From Bacteroidota bacterium (GTDB taxonomy: Bacteria > Bacteroidota > Bacteroidia > Cytophagales > Cyclobacteriaceae), in NCBI GenBank assembly GCA_016866385.1, contig VGMU01000025.1, forward strand, positions 1 through 35,265: DNA of 35,265 bases. Reading direction: 5' to 3'. The notes beneath the pieces were generated by a model, which had not been told where the DNA came from, did not search any database, and worked only from the letters and a program-made list of their open reading frames with translations. Positions 17,186 to 25,861 of this stretch are shown one piece after another. The position numbers were made by a program, and so were the translations under genes. Numbering within the stretch: the first letter of the stretch is position 1; each line of letters begins with the position of its first letter.

Positions 17186-17927
17186 CACCTACATTATCGT
17201 CTATTCTGCAGTGCTTACCATCATCTTGGGGCTATTGCTTTCAGGATCGGCACAAGTACTTGGTCCTTGGCAACAAGAATCAATCGCCTTAGATAAGAAA
17301 AAGCAAATCTTGGGGGCGGTGATTTCTGCAGAGGAAATTGATGCCATGACTCCTGAACAAGTGAATGCTTTTTATTCCGCTCGTATTTCTTCTACCGTAG
17401 TAGATATCTCTGGAAAGGAAATTACTAAAGAAGGGATAACTGCTGAAAAAGTAGAGATAGCTAAAGATTACAAAAAAACAGCTGAAGAAAGATCTTATCC
17501 CGTTTTCATTTTTCATGCAGAGGGTAAGCCCGATCAAATTGAATCTTATATTTTCCCTATGTATGGGGCAGGGCTTTGGGATGCCATTTGGGGATATGTG
17601 GCCCTGGAAACTGACTTGAATACGATCGCCGGAATTACCTTGGCTCATGCTTCTGAGACCCCAGGATTGGGCGCCAGAATTACCGAAGGAAAGGTTCAAG
17701 CTCGCTATGTTGGAAAAAAGATTTTTGATGAATCTGGTACCTTGATAGCGGTAATGATGCAAAAAGGAGAAGGTAAGAAATACGACTCCGATGCCCATAA
17801 AGTGGATGGAATGTCTGGAGCAACCATCACTGGAAATGGAGTAAATAACATGCTAAAATCTTACATGGGTTGCTACGAAGCCTATATCAAATCTAAAACT
17901 ACTTCTAAAGTGGTAGCGGTTCTATAA
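17172..17927 (+). CDS. nqrC: Na+-translocating NADH:quinone reductase subunit C
   Basis: NqrC carries the second covalently bound FMN on its periplasmic domain. The N-terminus has one membrane helix (YIIVYSAVLTIILGLLLSG). The FMN-attachment motif SGATITGNGV is at about residues 215-224, with Thr in the expected position, preceded by the conserved GAGLWDAIWGYVAL and ASETPGLGARI. The length is 251 aa. It uses a GTG start with an AGGAGG box and overlaps nqrB by 14 nt. Confidence 0.96.
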   Translation: MQQSNTYIIVYSAVLTIILGLLLSGSAQVLGPWQQESIALDKKKQILGAVISAEEIDAMTPEQVNAFYSARISSTVVDISGKEITKEGITAEKVEIAKDYKKTAEERSYPVFIFHAEGKPDQIESYIFPMYGAGLWDAIWGYVALETDLNTIAGITLAHASETPGLGARITEGKVQARYVGKKIFDESGTLIAVMMQKGEGKKYDSDAHKVDGMSGATITGNGVNNMLKSYMGCYEAYIKSKTTSKVVAVL

Positions 17928-17949
17928 CCCTTACTTCAATCATTTTGTC

Positions 17950-18633
17950 ATGAGCACAGAAACAATAGAAAAATCTTTGGTAGCAAAGCCAGCAGAGCCT
18001 ATACTCTCCAAAAGGAGAAAGAAATTAATTACGGATCCTCTCATTGATGACAACCCAGTTACTGTACAGGTATTGGGAATTTGTTCTGCCTTGGCAGTTA
18101 CCACGCAAATGCAGCCGACCTTGGTTATGGCCATTTCGGTAATTTTTGTGGTAGCCTTGTCCAACTTTGCGATTTCCTTGATGAGAAATACCATTCCTTC
18201 AAGGGTCCGCATCATTGTGCAATTGGCGGTAGTTGCCACCTTGGTAACCATAGTGAGTGAAATCCTCAAAGCATTTGCTTACGACATGTACAAAGAACTT
18301 TCCGTGTTTATCGGATTGATCATCACCAACTGTATTGTGATGGGTAGATTGGAGGCATTTGCTATGGGTAATAAGCCCTACGATTCCATGCTGGATGGAT
18401 TAGGATCTGCTCTAGGATATTCCTGGATCATTTTGACCGTGGCGTTTTTCCGAGAGCTTTGGGGATCAGGTTCCGTATTTGGAGTGCCAGTATTTGAATA
18501 TGTATCTAGCCTTTTTGGGCCAGATTTCAAGTTGGCCACCAATGGACTGATGGTGACCCCTGTGGGAGCATTTATCATTTTGGGATTGATTGTTTGGGTA
18601 CAGCGTACCAAAACAGGTTATGCAGAACACTAA
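17950..18633 (+). CDS. nqrD: Na+-translocating NADH:quinone reductase subunit D
   Basis: NqrD is an integral membrane subunit. With NqrE it forms a pseudo-symmetric pair that holds an intramembrane iron centre through two cysteines from each subunit. The cysteines are seen here in LGICSALAV and TNCIVMGRLEAFAM. The 227-aa protein has about six hydrophobic helices and a somewhat long polar N-terminus (about 40 residues with KPAEPILSKRRKK). It lies 22 nt after nqrC and 18 nt before nqrE. Confidence 0.95.
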   Translation: MSTETIEKSLVAKPAEPILSKRRKKLITDPLIDDNPVTVQVLGICSALAVTTQMQPTLVMAISVIFVVALSNFAISLMRNTIPSRVRIIVQLAVVATLVTIVSEILKAFAYDMYKELSVFIGLIITNCIVMGRLEAFAMGNKPYDSMLDGLGSALGYSWIILTVAFFRELWGSGSVFGVPVFEYVSSLFGPDFKLATNGLMVTPVGAFIILGLIVWVQRTKTGYAEH

Positions 18634-18651
18634 TTCTAAACACAAAACACT

Positions 18652-19263
18652 ATGGAATTATTTAGTTTAGGTATTCGGTCGATTTTCATTGACAACATGA
18701 TTTTCGCTTACTTTATGGGAATGTGTTCGTTTTTGGCTGTTTCTAAAAAAGTGAGTACTGCAGTAGGTCTTGGAGCGGCTGTAGTTTTCGTATTGGGGGT
18801 TACCGTTCCTTTCAATTGGATTTTGAATGAATTTGTTTTGAAAGAGGGCGCTTTGACTTGGATTTCAGCAAGCATGGCCACCATTGATTTATCTTTTCTA
18901 CGATTCATCATGTTTATCGCCATCATTGCAGGTATCGTGCAATTGGTAGAGATGGTCGTTGAAAAGTTCTCCCCTGCCTTGTATGGTCAATTGGGAATCT
19001 TCCTTCCCCTCATCGCAGTAAACTGTGCCATCTTGGGAGGTTGTCTTTTCATGGCGCAACGGGATTATACCTTGGCAGAATCGGCTGTATTTGGATTTGG
19101 ATCTGGCTTTGGTTTTATGTTGGCCATAGTGCTATTGGCAGCTATTCGCGAGCGACTCAAGTATTCCATGGTGCCCAATGGTTTGAAAGGACTTGGCATT
19201 ACCATGCTCTTGACGGGATTGATGGGGATTGCTTTCATGTCTTTTATGGGAATTGATTTGTAA
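18652..19263 (+). CDS. nqrE: Na+-translocating NADH:quinone reductase subunit E
   Basis: NqrE is the membrane partner of NqrD. Its conserved cysteines are in [12 protein letters not shown] and [11 protein letters not shown], matching the expected ligands of the intramembrane iron centre. The [22 protein letters not shown] segment is typical. The length of 203 aa is normal. It is the last gene of this operon: a strong terminator starts 18 nt after the stop, and the nqrF that follows nqrE in many bacteria is not in the window. Confidence 0.96.
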   Translation: MELFSLGIRSIFIDNMIFAYFMGMCSFLAVSKKVSTAVGLGAAVVFVLGVTVPFNWILNEFVLKEGALTWISASMATIDLSFLRFIMFIAIIAGIVQLVEMVVEKFSPALYGQLGIFLPLIAVNCAILGGCLFMAQRDYTLAESAVFGFGSGFGFMLAIVLLAAIRERLKYSMVPNGLKGLGITMLLTGLMGIAFMSFMGIDL

Positions 19264-19281
19264 TCTTTTCTGTAGGATTCT

Positions 19282-19316
19282 AAGGCTCTAAAGAATTTCT
19301 TTAGAGCCTTTTTTAT
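19282..19316 (+). terminator. Rho-independent terminator after nqrE
   Basis: AAGGCTCTAAAG at 19282-19293 and CTTTAGAGCCTT at 19299-19310 form a perfect 12-bp stem with a 5-nt loop, followed by TTTTTATTTTT. It ends the nqrABCDE transcript. Confidence 0.92.
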
Positions 19317-19376
19317 TTTTGGGTCATATGATTTGATATTTCTTTCTTAACTTAAACCTAGATCCTTACTTACGTT

Positions 19377-20003
19377 ATGAAAAAATTATTGGCATTACTG
19401 GTACTGTTTGCTGGAAACTTTTATTCACCAGCTAAAGCCCAAGAATGGGTAGAACTTTTAAATGGAAAGAATTTGGAGGGGTGGAGAATTTCTGAGAACC
19501 CAAGTTCTTTTTCTTTGGAAGGGAATCTTCTGAAGGTAGCGGGTCCTAGGGCCCATGCATTTTATGAAGGTCTGGTAGGAAATGCCGATTTTAAAAACTT
19601 CGAACTCTTAGTAGAGGTAAAGACCATGCCTAAGGCTAATTCTGGAATATTTTTTCATACCAAATACCAAGAAACAGGCTGGCCAGACAAGGGCTATGAG
19701 GTTCAGGTAAACCAAAGCCATAGCGATTGGAGAAAATCTGGAAGCTTATATTCATTCCAAGACGTCAAGGAGGTCTTTGTCCAAGATGGGGATTGGTATA
19801 CCTATAGCATCAAAGTCAATGGAGACCAGGCAGAGGTAATTATAAATGGAAAATTGGTCATGGCATATGATGAATCTGAAGATAAGGATAGGCCTACCTC
19901 AGGGAGTGAAAAAAGATTTGATCGTGGGACCATAGCACTTCAAGCACATGACCCCGAAAGCATCGTCTATTATAGAAGTGTTAAAATTAAAATCTTAGAA
20001 TAG
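19377..20003 (+). CDS. Secreted DUF1080 (3-keto-disaccharide hydrolase-like) protein
   Basis: The N-terminus is a signal peptide (KKLLALLVLFAGNFYSPAKA, cleavage probably after AKA at residue 21), so the 208-aa product is exported. The mature part has the DUF1080 / PF06439 hallmark start WVELLNGKNLEGWRIS, then NADFKNFELLVEVKT, NSGIFFHTKY, KGYEVQVNQSH, WYTYSIKVNGDQAEVIINGKL and GTIALQAHDPESIVYYRSVKI. The fold is a concanavalin-like jelly roll; some members hydrolyse 3-keto-glycosides, others have unknown carbohydrate roles. It stands alone between the nqr terminator and the DUF502 gene. No convincing promoter element was found upstream. Confidence 0.9.
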   Translation: MKKLLALLVLFAGNFYSPAKAQEWVELLNGKNLEGWRISENPSSFSLEGNLLKVAGPRAHAFYEGLVGNADFKNFELLVEVKTMPKANSGIFFHTKYQETGWPDKGYEVQVNQSHSDWRKSGSLYSFQDVKEVFVQDGDWYTYSIKVNGDQAEVIINGKLVMAYDESEDKDRPTSGSEKRFDRGTIALQAHDPESIVYYRSVKIKILE

Positions 20004-20007
20004 CAAT

Positions 20008-20015
20008 TATTTTTG
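20008..20015 (+). promoter_or_regulatory. -7 promoter element of the DUF502 gene
   Basis: TATTTTTG is an exact TAnnTTTG match starting 4 nt after the DUF1080 stop and 41 nt before the ATG at 20057. No good -33 box is visible. Confidence 0.4.
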
Positions 20016-20056
20016 ATAGCGTAGTTTCTCTTCATTAGTTGTTTTACCTTTTCTAC

Positions 20057-20632
20057 ATGTCTTTTACCTACCGTAAACTTCTTGCTTATTTCTTTCGCGG
20101 CTTGCTTTTTCTTACGCCGCTTGCCATCACCGTATACATTATCTATCAACTTTTTTTGTTTCTAGATAATTTGATTCCTGTTCCTATTCCAGGTATAGGG
20201 ATACTGATGGTCTTGTGCCTCATTACTTTTGTGGGCTATTTAGCAAGCCTAATTTTTACCAAGCCTCTTTTTGAATGGTTTGAACGAGGAATGTTTAAAA
20301 TTCCTTTCGTTAACCTGCTCTATACCTCTATTAAAGATTTGATGGGGGCTTTTGTTGGAGAAAAGAAAAAATTCAATATTCCAGTATTGGTAGAGGTATC
20401 TGCTTCACTGAATCGTTTGGGTTTTGTGACGCAGGAGGACATGGGAGCCATTGGAGAATCCAACCTCGTTGCTGTATATTTTCCCCACAGTTACAATGTC
20501 TCCGGTAATGTTTTTTTGGTAAATCGAGAAAAAGTAAGGTATTTGGATGGGGTTAAAAATGCCGATGTAATGAAATTTCTTGTTTCTGGGGGAGTTTCTC
20601 CTTTAGAAAAGGTTACAGACGAGGATGAATAA
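20057..20632 (+). CDS. DUF502 family membrane protein
   Basis: With the ATG at 20057 the protein is 191 aa. Two hydrophobic segments lie near the N-terminus (about residues 9-33 and 46-67), the first containing LLAYFFRGLLFLTPLAITVYI and the second after the DNLIPVPIPGIGI turn, both characteristic of DUF502. IPFVNLLYTSIKDLMGAF and LVAVYFPHSYNVSGNVFLV are further family segments. The C-terminal half is soluble. The function is unknown. The reading frame also opens at a TTG at 20039. The gene converges with the DUF1569 gene, with 9 nt between the stops. Confidence 0.88.
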   Translation: MSFTYRKLLAYFFRGLLFLTPLAITVYIIYQLFLFLDNLIPVPIPGIGILMVLCLITFVGYLASLIFTKPLFEWFERGMFKIPFVNLLYTSIKDLMGAFVGEKKKFNIPVLVEVSASLNRLGFVTQEDMGAIGESNLVAVYFPHSYNVSGNVFLVNREKVRYLDGVKNADVMKFLVSGGVSPLEKVTDEDE

Positions 20633-20641
20633 AAAAAGCTC

Positions 20642-21082
20642 TTAAATCCCAAACTGGGAAAAATGGTGTTGGATGTGTTTTTCGTGGAATTTTTCCCATT
20701 CCTCAAAGGTCAACTTACCAAATCGTGGATGCATGGTCTCTTTCTCTGGGTGATCCGTAAATACTTGTAGGTAGGCTTTCCAACTCTTTATGAGCTCTTC
20801 TTTTGCTATTTCCAAATTCGGAAATCGAAGATCCAATAGGGCATCTGGTAGTCCTGGTGCTTTTATTCCTCTGGGAAATGGAAAGCCTCCATTCAAGAGC
20901 GCTTCTTTTTGGAACAATTGTTTTTCTGAGGGTTCAAATTCAGGGATAGTGATTTTTCCCGTGGATATCTTCAAAGTAAGTATAAGATGCTCTACCATGT
21001 GCTGGGCGGTCATGATACCAAATTGAGGGGGTGTTCCTTCCTGAAGAGCATTCACACGTGCGATTAGGTTTTCATTTGTCAT
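20642..21082 (-). CDS. DUF1569 / DinB-like small protein
   Basis: The 146-aa protein has no signal peptide or membrane segment. MTAQHMVEHLI near residue 25 and HPRFGKLTFEEWEKFHEKHI near the end are the marks of DUF1569, a DinB-like four-helix-bundle family in which histidines of the QHMxEH and KHIQHH segments probably bind a metal. The function is unknown; DinB-like proteins include thiol-dependent transferases. It lies 76 nt downstream of nrdA on the same strand, but the nrdA terminator stands between them, so it probably has its own promoter, which I could not identify. Confidence 0.82.
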   Translation of the reverse strand: MTNENLIARVNALQEGTPPQFGIMTAQHMVEHLILTLKISTGKITIPEFEPSEKQLFQKEALLNGGFPFPRGIKAPGLPDALLDLRFPNLEIAKEELIKSWKAYLQVFTDHPEKETMHPRFGKLTFEEWEKFHEKHIQHHFSQFGI

Positions 21083-21097
21083 GGAGAAGAAAGATAA

Positions 21098-21126
21098 TAA
21101 AAAAAGCGTTTGAAACTTTCAAACGC
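21098..21126 (-). terminator. Rho-independent terminator after nrdA
   Basis: Read on the minus strand, GCGTTTGAAA (21126-21117) and TTTCAAACGC (21115-21106) are perfect inverted arms around one base, followed by a run of seven or eight T. It ends the nrdBA transcript before the DUF1569 gene. Confidence 0.88.
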
Positions 21127-21158
21127 CTTTATTGATAAATGAACTCTAGAATATCGAA

Positions 21159-23558
21159 TTAGCTTCCGCACATTTCACATCCCTCTGGGTCATCCAGGGA
21201 GCAGGCTATGGCATCTTGCTTTTGTGTCTTCAGGGCCTCGGCTTCGTTTGCTTTTTCCACCTTGGGTTGCTCAAGTGCTGATTTGTCCAAGGTAAACTTA
21301 ATTGCTGCAGTAGCTGCCTGGGATCGCAGGTAATACATTCCTGTCTTGAGTCCTTTTTTCCACGCATAGAAATGCATGGAAGTGAGCTTACCAAAATTGG
21401 GATCTTGCATGAAGATGTTCATGCTTTGGGATTGGCAAATGTAGGCACCTCGATCAGCTGCCATGTCTATGATTACCTTTTGAGAAATTTCCCAAACCGT
21501 TTTATACAAGTCCTTGATATTTTGAGGAATGCCCGGAACGTTTTGAACGGATCCGTTGGTAGCAATCAATCTATTTCTCATGGTATCGTTCCAGAGGCCT
21601 AGATCAATGAGATCTTTCATGAGGTGTTTATTGACTATGATAAACTCTCCAGAAAGGGTTCTTCGGGTGTAAATATTGGAGGTGTAGGGCTCAAAGCACT
21701 CGTTGTTTCCAAGTATTTGTGAAGTGGAAGCCGTTGGCATAGGAGCAACCAAAAGGGAATTTCTAAGGCCGAATTTCCTTACTTGCTCTTTCAAAGTCTC
21801 CCAATTGTATCTTCCGGATTTAGGAGTTACTCCCCACAAATCAAACTGTAAGATGCCTTTGGAAGAAGGGCTTCCCTCGAAAGTTTCGTAAGAGCCCTGT
21901 GCTTTGGCCAACTCCATGGAAGTTTCTACCGCAGCGTAGTAGATGGTTTCGAAAATATCCTCATTTAAGCTTCTTGCTTCTGCAGAATCAAAAGGCATTC
22001 TTAATAGAATAAATGCATCTGCAAGTCCTTGTACGCCAAGGCCGATAGGTCTATGTCGGAAATTAGACCTTCTTGCTTCTTCTACAGGATAGTAGTTGAT
22101 GTCAATGACCTTGTTGAGGTTGCGGGTAGCGACCTTGGTAATCTCATAGAGTTTTTGATGGTCAAAGCGCAAGACCCCATCTTCTCCTGCTATCACATAT
22201 TTAGGTAGGGCAATAGAGGCTAAATTACATACCGCCACTTCATCTGGTGCGGTGTATTCAATAATCTCCGTGCAGAGGTTAGAAGATTTGATGGTACCGA
22301 GATTTTTCTGGTTGGATTTACTATTGGCGGCGTCCTTGTAGAGCATGTAGGGGGTACCCGTCTCAATTTGAGATTCCAATACTTCAAACCAAAGTTCTTG
22401 AGCTTTAACTGTTTCTCTGGCTCTGCCTTCCTTCTCGTATTTTTCATAGAGTTTTTCAAACTCTTCTCCATGGCAATCGGATAAGCCTGGGGCTTCGTTA
22501 GGGCAGAACAAGGACCAATCTTCGTTGCTTTCCACTCGCTTCATAAATAGGTCTGGAATCCAGAGGGCATAGAAAAGGTCTCTGGCTCGCATTTCCTCTT
22601 TTCCATGATTTCTTCTTAACTCAAGAAAATCCTTGATGTCTGCATGCCATGGTTCTAGATAAATAGCAAAGCTCCCCTTACGCTTGCCACCGCCTTGATC
22701 CACGTAGCGAGCGGTCATATCAAAGTTTCTCAGCATGGGGACAATTCCATTAGAAACTCCATTGGTCCCCTTGATATAACTTCCTTTTGCTCGGATGTTG
22801 TGAATGGAAAGGCCAATTCCTCCCGCGGATTGAGAAATTTTTGCGCAGGATTTTAAGGTATCGTAAATCCCGTCAATGCTATCTTCCTTCATGGTAAGCA
22901 AGAAGCAAGAGGATAGTTGAGGCTTGGGCGTACCGGCGTTAAATAGGGTAGGAGTGGCATGGGTAAACCACTTTTCTGACAACAGATGATAAGTCTCAAT
23001 AGCGGCATCCAAGTCTTCTCTGTGCATTCCTACAGCCACTCGCATGAGCATGTGTTGAGGTCTCTCTACCACCTTACCATCCAATCGGATGAGGTAACTT
23101 TTCTCTAAAGTCTTGTATCCAAAGTAATCGTAACTGAAATCCCTTTTGTAATCTATGGCTTCATCTAATTTTGCAGCATGCTTTTTTACTATTCCGTAGA
23201 CCTCGGTGTCAATCAATTGTGCATTTTCCCCTGTTTTTGGATTGAGATAGGTATAGAGCCTTTTCATGGTATTTGAAAAGGACTGGCTAGTAGTTTTATG
23301 TAAGTTGGAAATGGCTATCCTGGCGGCCAAAATCGCATAATCTGGATGCCTTACTGTCAGGGAGGCACATACCTCTGCTGCGAGGTTGTCTAGTTCTGCA
23401 GTGGTGACTCCATCGTAAAGGCCATCAATTACCTTTTTGGCTACCTCGATGGGTTGAATAAATTTTGGGTCTAATTCATAGCAAAGGTTCTCTATCCTTG
23501 CTGTGATTTTGTCAAATCGTACGGATTCTCTTCTTCCGTCTCTTTTAATTACTAACAT
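21159..23558 (-). CDS. nrdA: Class Ia ribonucleotide reductase, large (alpha) subunit
   Basis: NrdA reduces ribonucleoside diphosphates to deoxynucleotides with the radical supplied by NrdB. The N-terminal ATP cone (about 1-95) begins [18 protein letters not shown], with [18 protein letters not shown] after it; both resemble eukaryotic R1 closely. The active-site region includes NLCTEI, and [16 protein letters not shown] gives the second half of the catalytic loop with [10 protein letters not shown] before it. The C-terminus ends EGCEMCGS, the CxxC pair that re-reduces the active site. The length is 799 aa. nrdB lies immediately upstream with a 62-nt gap, and a terminator follows. Confidence 0.97.
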   Translation of the reverse strand: MLVIKRDGRRESVRFDKITARIENLCYELDPKFIQPIEVAKKVIDGLYDGVTTAELDNLAAEVCASLTVRHPDYAILAARIAISNLHKTTSQSFSNTMKRLYTYLNPKTGENAQLIDTEVYGIVKKHAAKLDEAIDYKRDFSYDYFGYKTLEKSYLIRLDGKVVERPQHMLMRVAVGMHREDLDAAIETYHLLSEKWFTHATPTLFNAGTPKPQLSSCFLLTMKEDSIDGIYDTLKSCAKISQSAGGIGLSIHNIRAKGSYIKGTNGVSNGIVPMLRNFDMTARYVDQGGGKRKGSFAIYLEPWHADIKDFLELRRNHGKEEMRARDLFYALWIPDLFMKRVESNEDWSLFCPNEAPGLSDCHGEEFEKLYEKYEKEGRARETVKAQELWFEVLESQIETGTPYMLYKDAANSKSNQKNLGTIKSSNLCTEIIEYTAPDEVAVCNLASIALPKYVIAGEDGVLRFDHQKLYEITKVATRNLNKVIDINYYPVEEARRSNFRHRPIGLGVQGLADAFILLRMPFDSAEARSLNEDIFETIYYAAVETSMELAKAQGSYETFEGSPSSKGILQFDLWGVTPKSGRYNWETLKEQVRKFGLRNSLLVAPMPTASTSQILGNNECFEPYTSNIYTRRTLSGEFIIVNKHLMKDLIDLGLWNDTMRNRLIATNGSVQNVPGIPQNIKDLYKTVWEISQKVIIDMAADRGAYICQSQSMNIFMQDPNFGKLTSMHFYAWKKGLKTGMYYLRSQAATAAIKFTLDKSALEQPKVEKANEAEALKTQKQDAIACSLDDPEGCEMCGS

Positions 23559-23620
23559 ACTGAAGCATTTTTTTAAAGGGGTGGTTTAGAGCATTGAGGT
23601 GGGGTAGTTGCTTGTAAGGT

Positions 23621-24601
23621 TTAGAAGTCTTCTTCTATGGAAAACCGAGCCGTGCTTTCTGCCGGTTCTGTGGATTTCATTACTCCTGCTTTTTGGTAAT
23701 CACCAACCCGTTTCTCAAAGAAATTGGTTTTTCCTTGTAAGGAGATCATATCCATAAAATCAAAAGGATTGCTACTGTTCCAAACTTTGGCACAGCCCAA
23801 TTCCATGAGCAGACGATCCGCAACAAACTCTATGTACTGACACATCAAATCAGCATTCATGCCTATGAGGCGTACGGGCAGCGCGTCGGTCACAAACTCT
23901 TTCTCTATGGCTACAGCATCCATGATGATTTCTCTCACCGTGTCCTTAGGGAGAGGATTGACCACGTGTTTAGTATATAAGTGACAAGCAAAGTCACAGT
24001 GCAATCCCTCGTCTCGGGAAATTAATTCGTTGGAAAACGTCAAACCGGGCATCAACCCTCTTTTCTTCAACCAAAAAATGGAGCAGAAGGAGCCAGAAAA
24101 GAAAATTCCTTCTACTGCAGCAAAAGCAATCAACCGCTCTTGGAAATTACCTCCATCTATCCATCTCAAGGCCCAATCCGCCTTACGCTTAACGCAGTCT
24201 ATGTGTTCGATGGCATTGAGCAGACGATCCCTTTCCTGGGTGTCTTTGATGTAGGTATCGATAAGTAAGGAATAGGTTTCCGAATGGATATTTTCCATGG
24301 CAATCTGGAAACCGTAAAAGAATTTCGCTTCTGTATACTGTACTTCTGCGACAAAATGCTCCGCCAGATTCTCGTTGACAATCCCGTCAGAAGCGGCAAA
24401 AAATGCCAAGACGTGAGAGATGAAATGTCTCTCTCCATCGTTTAAACTTTTCCAATCCGTCAGGTCTTGACTTAAGTCAATCTCCTCTGCTGTCCAAAAG
24501 CTTGCTTCTGCTTTTTTGTAGTATTGCCAAATATCGGCATGCTGTATGGGAAAAAGGACAAAACGATTTTTGTTTTCTTGTAAAATGGGCTCTTGCTGCA
24601 T
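23621..24601 (-). CDS. nrdB: Class Ia ribonucleotide reductase, small (beta) subunit
   Basis: NrdB houses the di-iron centre and the tyrosyl radical needed by NrdA. Asp72 (ASDGIVNEN), Glu103 and His106 in ENIHSETY, and RDEGLHCDF near residue 200 supply iron ligands. Tyr110 stands where the radical Tyr122 of E. coli NrdB is found (E-x-x-H-x-x-x-Y), so a normal tyrosyl radical is expected. [13 protein letters not shown] and [17 protein letters not shown] are nearly those of eukaryotic R2. The length is 326 aa. nrdB is the first gene of the pair, behind a long AT-rich control region with a promoter near 24776. Confidence 0.97.
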   Translation of the reverse strand: MQQEPILQENKNRFVLFPIQHADIWQYYKKAEASFWTAEEIDLSQDLTDWKSLNDGERHFISHVLAFFAASDGIVNENLAEHFVAEVQYTEAKFFYGFQIAMENIHSETYSLLIDTYIKDTQERDRLLNAIEHIDCVKRKADWALRWIDGGNFQERLIAFAAVEGIFFSGSFCSIFWLKKRGLMPGLTFSNELISRDEGLHCDFACHLYTKHVVNPLPKDTVREIIMDAVAIEKEFVTDALPVRLIGMNADLMCQYIEFVADRLLMELGCAKVWNSSNPFDFMDMISLQGKTNFFEKRVGDYQKAGVMKSTEPAESTARFSIEEDF

Positions 24602-24646
24602 CTCGCTCTCTCTTGGATTAATCGTAATTGAATGTTTGAATTTTAA

Positions 24647-24672
24647 ATCGGCAGTAAAAAGGGCCTACCGAT
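24647..24672 (-). promoter_or_regulatory. Leader hairpin 2 of nrdB
   Basis: On the minus strand ATCGGTAG (24672-24665) pairs with CTGCCGAT (24654-24647) around a 10-nt loop, an 8-bp stem with one G-U pair. It ends 45 nt before the nrdB ATG. Confidence 0.4.
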
Positions 24673-24674
24673 GC

Positions 24675-24701
24675 AAAAAGCTGTCTTTTCAGAACAGCTT
24701 T
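24675..24701 (-). promoter_or_regulatory. Leader hairpin 1 of nrdB, terminator-like
   Basis: On the minus strand AAAGCTGT (24701-24694) pairs perfectly with ACAGCTTT (24684-24677) around a 9-nt loop. The 3' arm runs into TTTTT, so it resembles a weak terminator placed before nrdB. It is separated from hairpin 2 by only 4 nt. Confidence 0.45.
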
Positions 24702-24760
24702 CCAACAAATATGCGCATCTAAAAGCTAAAAAAAAACTTCCAAAACGAAGGAAAATAATG

Positions 24761-24781
24761 TTTTTGAATTTAATTCAAAAA
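24761..24781. repeat. Perfect inverted repeat over the nrdBA promoter
   Basis: Arms TTTTTGAATT (24761-24770) and AATTCAAAAA (24772-24781) are exact reverse complements around one base. The right arm contains most of the minus-strand -7 element and the left arm covers the predicted transcription start, a position expected for a repressor operator. The core TTGA-7 nt-TCAA resembles CRP/FNR sites but is one base too wide. Confidence 0.6.
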
Positions 24782-24804
24782 TAAATTAAATATTTTAAAA
24801 TCAA
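24776..24804 (-). promoter_or_regulatory. Promoter candidate of nrdB-nrdA
   Basis: On the minus strand the -7 box TATTTTTG (24783-24776) is an exact TAnnTTTG match. A partial -33 box TTG (24804-24802) lies 18 nt upstream. Transcription would start near 24769, leaving a leader of about 168 nt. A weaker alternative, CATATTTG at 24713-24706, has one mismatch. Confidence 0.5.
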
Positions 24805-25137
24805 TAAGTTAAATATACTTTAGTAAACTAATAAATCAATCAATATTCTTAAATTGAAGGGATAAAGATTTTTTCAAATAGTAAAAAAAGTTTTTTCAAG
24901 AAGTTGCTGACTAGAGTTTTGAATCATAGTCAAATTATTTTTATAAGGATTTACATACATTAAGCTATTGAAAATGAGTGTATTAATTTAATTCTTAAAA
25001 AATCGTTTCTACCCGACTACGTCAGTTGTTGGCTCAGGTAGCATGCAACTTTTTACTTCCCTATTATTAGTCCCATCTTCCATCTACTTTTAGACTCTAA
25101 TTAGAGGAGAAAGTTTTTTTAGTTTAAATTCATTTTC

Positions 25138-25145
25138 TATATTTG
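25138..25145 (+). promoter_or_regulatory. -7 promoter element of rplU-rpmA
   Basis: TATATTTG matches TAnnTTTG exactly, 26 nt before the rplU ATG. A run of T at 25114-25120, about 17 nt upstream, stands where the -33 TTTG is expected. Confidence 0.6.
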
Positions 25146-25171
25146 CAGTCCGATTTCGAAAAATCAAAATC

Positions 25172-25483
25172 ATGTACGCAATTGTTAACATCGCAGGTAA
25201 GCAGTTCAAAGTAACAAAAGATCAGTTTGTCTATGCCCCCAAATTGGTAGGAAAAGCTGGCGCTTCCGTGGAATTTGATCAGGTCCTTTTGGCAGAAGCC
25301 AATGGAACTGTGTCAGTTGGAGCTCCCCTAGTGGCAGGAGCCAAGGTATCTGGAAAAATTCTAGATCATGTCAAAGGTGATAAGGTGATTGTCTTCAAAA
25401 AGAAGCGAAGAAAAGGCTACAAAAAGAAGAATGGTCATCGTCAAGATTTCACCAAAGTAAAAATCGAATCTATCACACTCTGA
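25172..25483 (+). CDS. rplU: 50S ribosomal protein L21
   Basis: L21 is a structural protein of the large ribosomal subunit. The N-terminus MYAIVNIAGKQFKVTKDQ and the C-terminal KGYKKKNGHRQDFTKVKIESI with the conserved GHRQ are diagnostic. At 103 aa it has the standard length. rpmA follows after 36 nt, the usual L21-L27 pair. The gene is transcribed away from nrdBA, so the two share the 570-nt control region. Confidence 0.97.
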   Translation: MYAIVNIAGKQFKVTKDQFVYAPKLVGKAGASVEFDQVLLAEANGTVSVGAPLVAGAKVSGKILDHVKGDKVIVFKKKRRKGYKKKNGHRQDFTKVKIESITL

Positions 25484-25519
25484 GTTTTCCTTTGCAGGAA
25501 CTCTTAAACGAATAAAATC

Positions 25520-25780
25520 ATGGCACACAAAAAAGGTGTAGGTAGCTCCAAAAACGGTCGGGAATCTCACTCCAAAAGATTGGGTGTTAAAAAATTCGGC
25601 GGCGAGGAAGTTATCGCAGGAAATATCTTGGTAAGACAGAGGGGAACGAAGCATCACCCTGGCTTAAATGTGGGTTTAGGAAAAGACCATACCCTGTTTG
25701 CATTGACTAACGGAGTGGTTGCTTTCAAAACCAAAGCAGACGGCAAATCCTACGTGAGCATAGTCCCTGTTCAAGAATAA
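25520..25780 (+). CDS. rpmA: 50S ribosomal protein L27
   Basis: L27 sits near the peptidyl transferase centre. The N-terminus [20 protein letters not shown] and the block [25 protein letters not shown] are diagnostic. At 86 aa the length is normal. Residue 2 is Ala directly after Met, so there is no cleavable N-terminal extension of the kind seen in Firmicutes. A strong terminator begins 20 nt after the stop. Confidence 0.97.
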   Translation: MAHKKGVGSSKNGRESHSKRLGVKKFGGEEVIAGNILVRQRGTKHHPGLNVGLGKDHTLFALTNGVVAFKTKADGKSYVSIVPVQE

Positions 25781-25799
25781 CGTTTTTCAAAACGATTTT

Positions 25800-25828
25800 A
25801 GCCCCGTAAACCACGGGGCTTTTTTTTG
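25800..25828 (+). terminator. Rho-independent terminator after rpmA
   Basis: AGCCCCGT at 25800-25807 and ACGGGGCT at 25813-25820 form an 8-bp GC-rich stem with loop AAACC, followed by eight T. Confidence 0.95.
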
Positions 25829-25861
25829 CCCTTACCTCAAGATGTTGCCATTGGTCATTTT

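Larger units (their letters stand above)
24602..25171. other. AT-rich divergent control region between nrdBA and rplU-rpmA
   Basis: This 570-nt stretch has no plausible gene. It is very AT-rich, above all from about 24720 to 24990. It holds, from left to right, two hairpins in the nrdB leader (24647-24672 and 24677-24701), a perfect inverted repeat (24761-24781) over a minus-strand promoter, a 12-bp palindrome CTCTAATTAGAG (25095-25106), and the plus-strand promoter of rplU (25138-25145). I see no tRNA or known riboswitch fold in it. About 24810-25090 remains unexplained. Confidence 0.6.

Noticed and set aside
19325-19340. TATGATTTG before the DUF1080 gene as a -7 box
   Set aside because: It has three bases between TA and TTTG instead of two and lies within a generally AT-rich stretch.
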